A stretch of DNA of 64,000 nt from Lunularia cruciata (Eukaryota; Streptophyta; Marchantiopsida; Lunulariales; Lunulariaceae), in NCBI GenBank assembly GCA_948567375.1, contig OX419757.1, positions 74,655,836 to 74,719,835 on the forward strand, written 5' to 3'. Position numbers and translations under genes: made by a program. Positions 58,722 to 64,000 of the stretch are shown piece after piece. Every line of letters begins with the position of its first letter. Within the stretch, counting starts at the first letter, position 1. The notes under the pieces were generated by a model. The model worked only from the letters and a program-made list of their open reading frames with translations, was not told the DNA's origin and searched no databases.

Positions 58722-59128
58722 TAAAATATGTTTCTTGTATAGGTATATATATATAGGTCTGGACAGGAGATTCCTCATGGTTTCTCGAGCTTCGTTTCGA
58801 GAATGACAATTCCTAAGTTGAATTAGAGACCAGGAAATCTGGTCCAAGATGTAAACTTTCAATCCTACAATCTGCAATAAAGCATCTTCACATCAGGCGA
58901 AAGCAGAATATTCTGTGTACTGTATCACCATCAAATCCTATGGAAGACTGCATGCATATATATTATGCTCATCTTCACTCGTATAAATGCGCAGCACACC
59001 GTATGAATCTGCACTTCATGTACTGCTGACATGATTGTGAGTGGTAGTGGTATTTTTATATGTTAATACGTGTAATGATCGCTATTACAATCAACTCTTT
59101 TAAGGTTTCTCAATTGATTTCATCAAGA
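58722..59128. other. 3' flank of MT member 4
   Basis: Contains the AATAAA at 58876 and no other recognised feature. Confidence 0.5.
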
Positions 59129-59174
59129 CCTTTCTCGATGAAATCAAGACCTTTCTCGATTTCATCGAGAAAGG
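59129..59174. repeat. 17-bp-arm hairpin with 12-nt loop
   Basis: CCTTTCTCGATGAAATC (59129-59145) and GATTTCATCGAGAAAGG (59158-59174) are exact complements. The loop repeats the AAGACCTTTCTC block, and GATTTCATCAAGACC precedes it, so the structure arose by local copying plus inversion. Confidence 0.88.
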
Positions 59175-61060
59175 CTTAAATGAATATAAAAGAGATGAAA
59201 CTGTAGATGTGTAATATCATTCAATAATAATAATAACTCTTATTTGCTCTAAACCTTATAATCCCAAACCCTAGGTTACAGTCAAGTTTAATCAAGCGTA
59301 GTTATAATCAAGTCACAGGAACATACATCTTACCCTAAATTTAGGAGGATTTCCTTGGCACATTCATTCACAAGAGTTACCCGTCACCCGCAACGAGTCC
59401 TGAATGATTTTGTGAAACATATTGCTGGAACATTAATATGTTCTTCCGTTGCATAGTGAATAGTAAACCTAAATCAAAATTCAACCCCTCAATGTTCAGG
59501 TGCCGCTTGCAGTAATTATAGGTACATTCAGTTTCAAATTTCCTTGACTCTGTCACAGTATTTCACTGTTGCCGAATTAAGTAGACCCTGCCCTGCTGTA
59601 TAGCAGCACTCGAGATTGTGCAGATAGATTTAAGCCATGTCGTTTCATTTCTTTTCTTGCAGCCAAATATACATTTAAAAAATATATTATAACTGATGAA
59701 ATTTCATATAGTTTATAATTTTATTTATGATTTATCTACAAGCAGTAACTTTGAAATTGTTCTTGTTATCATTATTAAGGATCCTCATTGCACCTAATAA
59801 TCTTTTTAGAAAATTATAAGTATATATATCATAGATATGTACTAGGTTTTGAAATAATTGAATAAAATTTAAATAAAAAAGAGATTCAATGTCTAATATA
59901 TCCACCAACATAGATAATAGATTACTAATTATAATGAATACTTATTATAATTCTTTGTGTGTCTCTCATCTTTTCGGGCTCGCATGTCCTTGCTTTTGCA
60001 TCTAAGGCTTTGGAACGTCGCAGGAAAGCACACATGAATTGATGAGCATTGCATGCGTCTTTCTTACATTTCATCTCAGAATGTGAAATCAAAACTCGAT
60101 TTCAACTTACCAACGGACGTAGCTCCGGTAATCCGAATGTAAAGGGGAGACGGAAAATGCCATTTTAGTTCAATTTTGCCCCGTACGTTGATGGACCCGC
60201 TGGCAGGGCATAAATTTCTACCTGTAAACTCCTCCACCTCGGGTGCAGTAGTATATGTGGCAAAATTTTGTACATCTCAAGTGTGCAAGATTGAGCAGAG
60301 TGCCCTTTTAGTACTATATTGCACCACATATCACTACATGCACCAAATTATCTATGCCATATGTAGAAGCAGTTTTCTCCCAGCATTTCAAGCAGTCCTT
60401 GAAAGAAGAGGAGAGCAAGACTGACGAGGGTTCCTCTTCAATAGCGAATTCCGGCACCAAGTTATTGGTGCCATATGTAGAAGCAATTTTCTCCCTTTCT
60501 TGAGTAGAAAAAATCTAGTGAGAGTAACCTGTATATGAGACTCGCATGTGGAAACAATGATATGTCGAGTATGTACAGCCAGAGTTTATGCAAACGAAAA
60601 TGTGTGATGTTTTGTCAGCATGCTGAACAGGATCGAAACAGTGCAGTTTACGAACTGCCTAACTCCAGCAACTTGCAGACCAAAAGGACATCCACAATGG
60701 AAGAAACTGCAGAAAAGGAGCAGGCAGAAGAATGCAAAGGTCAATGTGGGTCGATAAGGTATGAAAAACTAAGCAACACTGTGAAATGCAAAACGCTCCC
60801 AAGATGAAGCCATGGTTTTACTGGAAGAATGAAGAAAGTCTTTAAATAATGAAATGAAATATAAAGCGCCCGAAGAGCCAACGAGTCAAAAGGTTTAGAA
60901 ATATAATACAAAACACGTATAAAATGTGAACCTAGTGCATCTGACCAATATGTAACAAATTGGTTTGATATAAATTAATCTATCTCATATATTTCACTAA
61001 CATTAAAGTTTCAATTTGTGAGAAAATTTAGAAATCACTACAAATAAAAAGAATATGAAA
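59175..61060. other. AT-rich convergent spacer, nothing recognised
   Basis: A degenerate 25-bp direct repeat (CCATATGTAGAAGCA..TTTTCTCCC) lies at about 60358 and 60471. Open frames at 60176-60424 and 60535-60807 show no domain. Confidence 0.45.
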
Positions 61061-61324
61061 GAACAGAGCTCAATGGAGTGCAAGATCCACTTTTTCCGCT
61101 TGGCAGAATTTGAGAGCCACTTGTAATGATAAATAGTGAAAAAAAAAGGAAAGAAATGATAGTTCTTGCATGTCTAAATTGGCTCCAAGAAAGAACAGGG
61201 CTGAATGAGGCCCAAGATCCACTCTTTCCACTTGCTGAATTCGAGAGTCAATGGTAGTGCCAAATTGTGATAGAACGTATGAAGGAAATTATAGGTCCTG
61301 CGTATCCAAATTGGGAGGTCATTG
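61061..61324. repeat. Diverged tandem duplication, period 132 bp
   Basis: GAACAG(A/G)GCT(C/G)AATG..G..CAAGATCCACT(T/C)TTTCC(G/A)CTTG begins at 61061 and 61193. The copies share their full length with moderate divergence. Confidence 0.65.
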
Positions 61325-62023
61325 GAGCAACTAGTTATTGCTACAGGAACTAACATGATGTAATAATCTTTCTCCCACTCAGATATAGACTAATTGATAC
61401 CAAAAATCTTATTAAATTTCTAAACTAGATAAAAGAAAGGAGTTACAGAAGATGCGGACGAGGACAATACTTACCAGCAATCACTAGAGTACAAGCAATA
61501 ATAGAATGATTTATACAAGAATAACGGAAAGTTGACATCCACACCAATAATCTCAAATCTGTGAAAACAATATAAACTTATCGCATAAACTAATTATCGT
61601 GTCTAACTATATAAAAAATATCATCCAGTAATCCATGTCTCCCAAGCTTTGACAATGTATTGTATTGCGTGTAGTATTTTTCATCCGATTTTGGTCTTAC
61701 AGAACAAAAGGTAACACATCCCATGTCTCCAAATCCAACGATGTGACATATTATTATTTAATGAACACTGATGTTTTATTTCAGTCTGTCAACATCGAAA
61801 CATCTTGATTTCATATACAAGTCTGTGACAATTGATCGCCAGATCCTGGACTAGATGACTGGACGCAGCCTGATGTTCCTGTACATCATGTAAATCGAGA
61901 AAGACTGCTAGCAGCAAAGCAAGGTACTTATTATCCAGGCCATATGAAATAGCCAAGGTGATGAACCTGGCGATATAGCACAATAAGGTGGAGACGTATA
62001 TAGAAGCAAGAATACTGATACTA
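61325..62023. other. Spacer with no recognised gene
   Basis: Nothing recognised other than the 3' flank of MT member 5. Confidence 0.45.
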
Positions 62024-62719
62024 TCACTTGCAGTTGCAAGGGTTGCATGAACAATTGTCACCGCACTTGCATCCTTCGTTGGCGCCCTCAAAACTGCAAA
62101 ACCAATGCTTCAAACACATGGTAAATGGTATAGTAGGAGTAAATAAGAAACACAATCTTAAGATTCACTCGCCAAACTGTCTTAGTGAATCTTAATCAAT
62201 ACCAGGCATGAGCGTGCACGTTATTAACATTATTTCAGCAGCAGGCATTGCCTTTTCCATTTCTTTGGAATCAATGTTTATGAGTTGGGAGATCCATACC
62301 CTGTCATATCGTGATCGAAGAAGGCCATGGACCCCTTGGAACAGCAGCTGTCAGCAATGAACAATCATAATAATACATGATTTTCTGCACAAACACAAGC
62401 ATGCTATTCCCGCCCAAATGTCTACTGAGTAGATCTGGACACGTAGCACTCCGCATATATTCGTGCAAAGGAAATATTCAAACAGATGGAAAAGTGGGAT
62501 CGTCTGTCTTCTGGGCTGGTTCTATTGAAAATTGGAAATTGAGGTGGTGATGTCTCACCACCTCAAAGCAGATGCATCGAGTTTCTGGTGACTGTTCTCC
62601 TAACGCGCATGAAATGCATGCATCGTGACCAGATTCCATGGACAGACCACATACCTGTTACCGCTGCTGCACTTGCAGGAAGCGCCACATGAACAACCAG
62701 AGTTTCCGCAGCCTGACAT
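62024..62719 (-). CDS. Metallothionein, array member 5 (minus), 60 aa
   Basis: Exons 62719-62655, 62346-62299 and 62093-62024 (65, 48, 70 nt), phase-2 GT-AG introns. Thirteen Cys: the twelve of member 4 plus C24, giving a Cys-Cys pair at the start of the linker as in member 3. Linker residues include KGSMAFFDHDMT, with two His/Asp-type side chains that could add metal ligands. The C-terminal cluster is identical to member 4 from GCKCGDN onward. It is intact and likely functional. TATATAAA (minus) lies 141 bp before the ATG. Head to head with the member-6 pseudogene. Confidence 0.92.
62158..62195. repeat. 12-bp-arm hairpin, 14-nt loop
   Basis: TTAAGATTCACT (62158-62169) and AGTGAATCTTAA (62184-62195). 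It lies in intron 2 of MT member 5. Confidence 0.8.
62539..62566. repeat. 12-bp-arm hairpin, 4-nt loop
   Basis: TTGAGGTGGTGA and TCACCACCTCAA flank TGTC. It lies in intron 1 of MT member 5; the matching intron of member 3 also carries a hairpin (51784-51830), of unrelated sequence. Confidence 0.85.
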
Positions 62720-62859
62720 CTTGGAATGTTTGATAGGAGCTTGATGACACTAGGAACAAAGTTACAGATTTGAATGGAATAGATTTCGATTGAACAAGCC
62801 GGAGAACTAGAAGGTTTGAGCTTGGTGAGTGCTGCTGAAGATTGTGCAATTCCTCCGAC

Positions 62860-62867
62860 TTTATATA
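62860..62867 (-). promoter_or_regulatory. TATA box of MT member 5
   Basis: TATATAAA on the minus strand, at the same distance from the ATG as in member 3. Confidence 0.78.
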
Positions 62868-63491
62868 CTCGTCTGACTCAGATGTCTATGTCCACCCTCC
62901 GCCAGTAGTGGCCAACGTGGAGATCGAACTCACAGCAAAATCCATATATGATAATTCAGAAAGGGTGAGGACTTATCTTTAGCTCAACTGTTCATAAGGA
63001 GACATGTAACTCGTGTCCCTTGACCGGACCAGTCCGTGTAATATATTTTAACTTCTTCCGACCTATTTCTTTGTTTCGGGTGTGCAGAGAGCTAATGGGA
63101 GTTCCCACTTCCGTATTTGGCAAGCAGCCATGGTAAATAGCTCATGTACGTTAGCGCATCTTTCCTATTGATGTAAGAAATTCAACATAGATTGAGGGGT
63201 TTCGCAGAGGCGTATGACATTGCACTTGTATCCAGTCCATGAATACGTACTTGTTTCCATGTATATCAGAGATCTATTTCGTTGTGCCCGTCGCCGAAAT
63301 GTCATGAACGTATGGGCACAAGTGCTAGCTACAATAGATCACTCCGCCTCGAATAATCATAAACATGTGTGAATACAAGTAGAGACCCAAGGAAAGGACT
63401 GGTAATGCCGGTCGTTCGTGGCTTCGGACACAGCGAAAGTGACCTCTAGCCATTCTGAGAAGGCAAGCGCGGTTTAGTGTGAATTACAGTT

Positions 63492-63650
63492 GCTGTGAAT
63501 AATTGGTGGAGAAGATCCATAGATTGGGTAAGGGTATAGGTATAGTGTTTTGACCACCAGCTCACGTTATTTACTGTGAATAATTGATGGAGAAGACCCA
63601 CAAATTGGGTGACGGTATAGGTATAGTATCTTCGACCACCGATTCTCGTT
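63492..63650. repeat. 81-bp tandem duplication upstream of MT member 6
   Basis: TGTGAATAATTGGTGGAGAAG starts at 63494 and TGTGAATAATTGATGGAGAAG at 63575; both continue through GGTATAGGTATAGT and CGACCACC/TGACCACC. The duplicated block contains the conserved GACCAC element shared with member 4 and the 45.7-kb copy. Confidence 0.75.
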
Positions 63651-63904
63651 CATTAAGGCAAGGGAAGTGCTGAGATCGCTTTTACGCCAATCACAGGGGA
63701 GTTTCATCTTGATGTTTGGTGAGTATATATTCAGCTTGGAAATTGCAGTCTTCAGCAACACAGCACACCTTCTGGTTGTCTGCCAACTCCATCTATATGC
63801 GCAAAGTAAATCCTCTGGCTTGTCTGCGTACTCTACAAAGATTCAAGTCCATTATCTTAGCTTCAGTCTGTAGTTTCAACGTTGAGTCACTATCCACTTC
63901 AAGA

Positions 63905-64000
63905 ATATCTGGCTGCGGAAACTCTGGATGCTCATGCGGTATTTCCTGCTAATGCAACTGTGTGGAAATGGGTGAGTCCCATGCTCTGGCACCATATTAT
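63905..64000 (+). pseudogene. Metallothionein, array member 6 (plus), exon 1 pseudogene, runs off the window
   Basis: The sequence aligns with exon 1 of member 4, but the start codon is ATA (63905-63907), an in-frame TAA follows the fourth cysteine codon, and the last part is shifted by inserted bases. The donor GTGAGT (63972) and the downstream 20 bp are conserved. Upstream, a TATATAT box near 63724 and the shared block remain. Later exons lie beyond the right edge. As read, it cannot make an MT from this exon. Confidence 0.8.

Noticed and set aside
61789-62091. 100-codon minus-strand frame overlapping MT member 5 exon 3
   Set aside because: It reads the MT exon in another frame and continues into non-coding flank.

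Overview
The window looks like nuclear DNA of a land plant. It carries a plant-type tRNA-Pro(UGG), spliced genes with GT-AG introns (an ORMDL sphingolipid regulator, a class I small heat-shock protein, an RFC3-like AAA+ protein), small two-cluster metallothioneins, and several Ty1/copia fossils. AT-rich spacers, short introns and the unusual metallothioneins fit an early-diverging land plant such as a bryophyte, but that is inference; no species is identified. All gene models were read by eye from splice sites and family similarity.

Layout. 0-5 kb is repeat-dominated: three copies of an LTR crowded with heat-shock-element cores, and a decayed LINE-like reverse transcriptase. 5-8.8 kb has a roughly 110-bp tandem repeat and no gene I recognise. 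8.8-10.3 kb is ORMDL on the minus strand, with a GGGAA-repeat leader; directly upstream sits a 1.2-kb foldback repeat (10.69-11.88 kb). 14.4 kb holds a possible small gene. 15-33 kb is a repeat sea: two decayed copia elements head to head, a second LINE-like fragment, a dispersed non-coding repeat family ending in a GC palindrome, and an array of hairpin-forming units. A tRNA-Pro lies at 32.3 kb and a small secreted protein of unknown family at 33.6 kb. 34-38 kb appears empty and AT-rich.

From 38 kb the window is gene-bearing again: HSP20 (38.3-39.2 kb), an 11-exon RFC3-like gene (41.1-44.4 kb), and then a metallothionein (MT) array filling 46.9 kb to the right edge. The array is three head-to-head pairs: 46.9(-)/48.9(+), 51.3(-)/57.9(+) and 62.0(-)/63.9(+). 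Each gene has the same three-exon plan: a 6-Cys exon, a linker exon and a 6-Cys exon, joined by phase-2 introns. Members are diverging: one has lost the acceptor of its linker exon, one has two offsetting indels that erase two cysteines, and one has lost its start codon. A young, nearly whole but broken copia element (52148-57232) sits inside the middle pair, directly against the TATA box of the minus-strand gene and transcribed in the same direction. Its primer-binding site matches the anticodon arm of initiator tRNA-Met, implying half-tRNA priming.

A further theme from 25 kb on is a scatter of perfect short inverted repeats (12-17 bp arms, loops of 0-20 nt) in introns and spacers. The most novel material is the MT array with its promoter insertion, the heat-shock-element LTRs, the hairpin array at 27.3 kb and the G-run leader of ORMDL.
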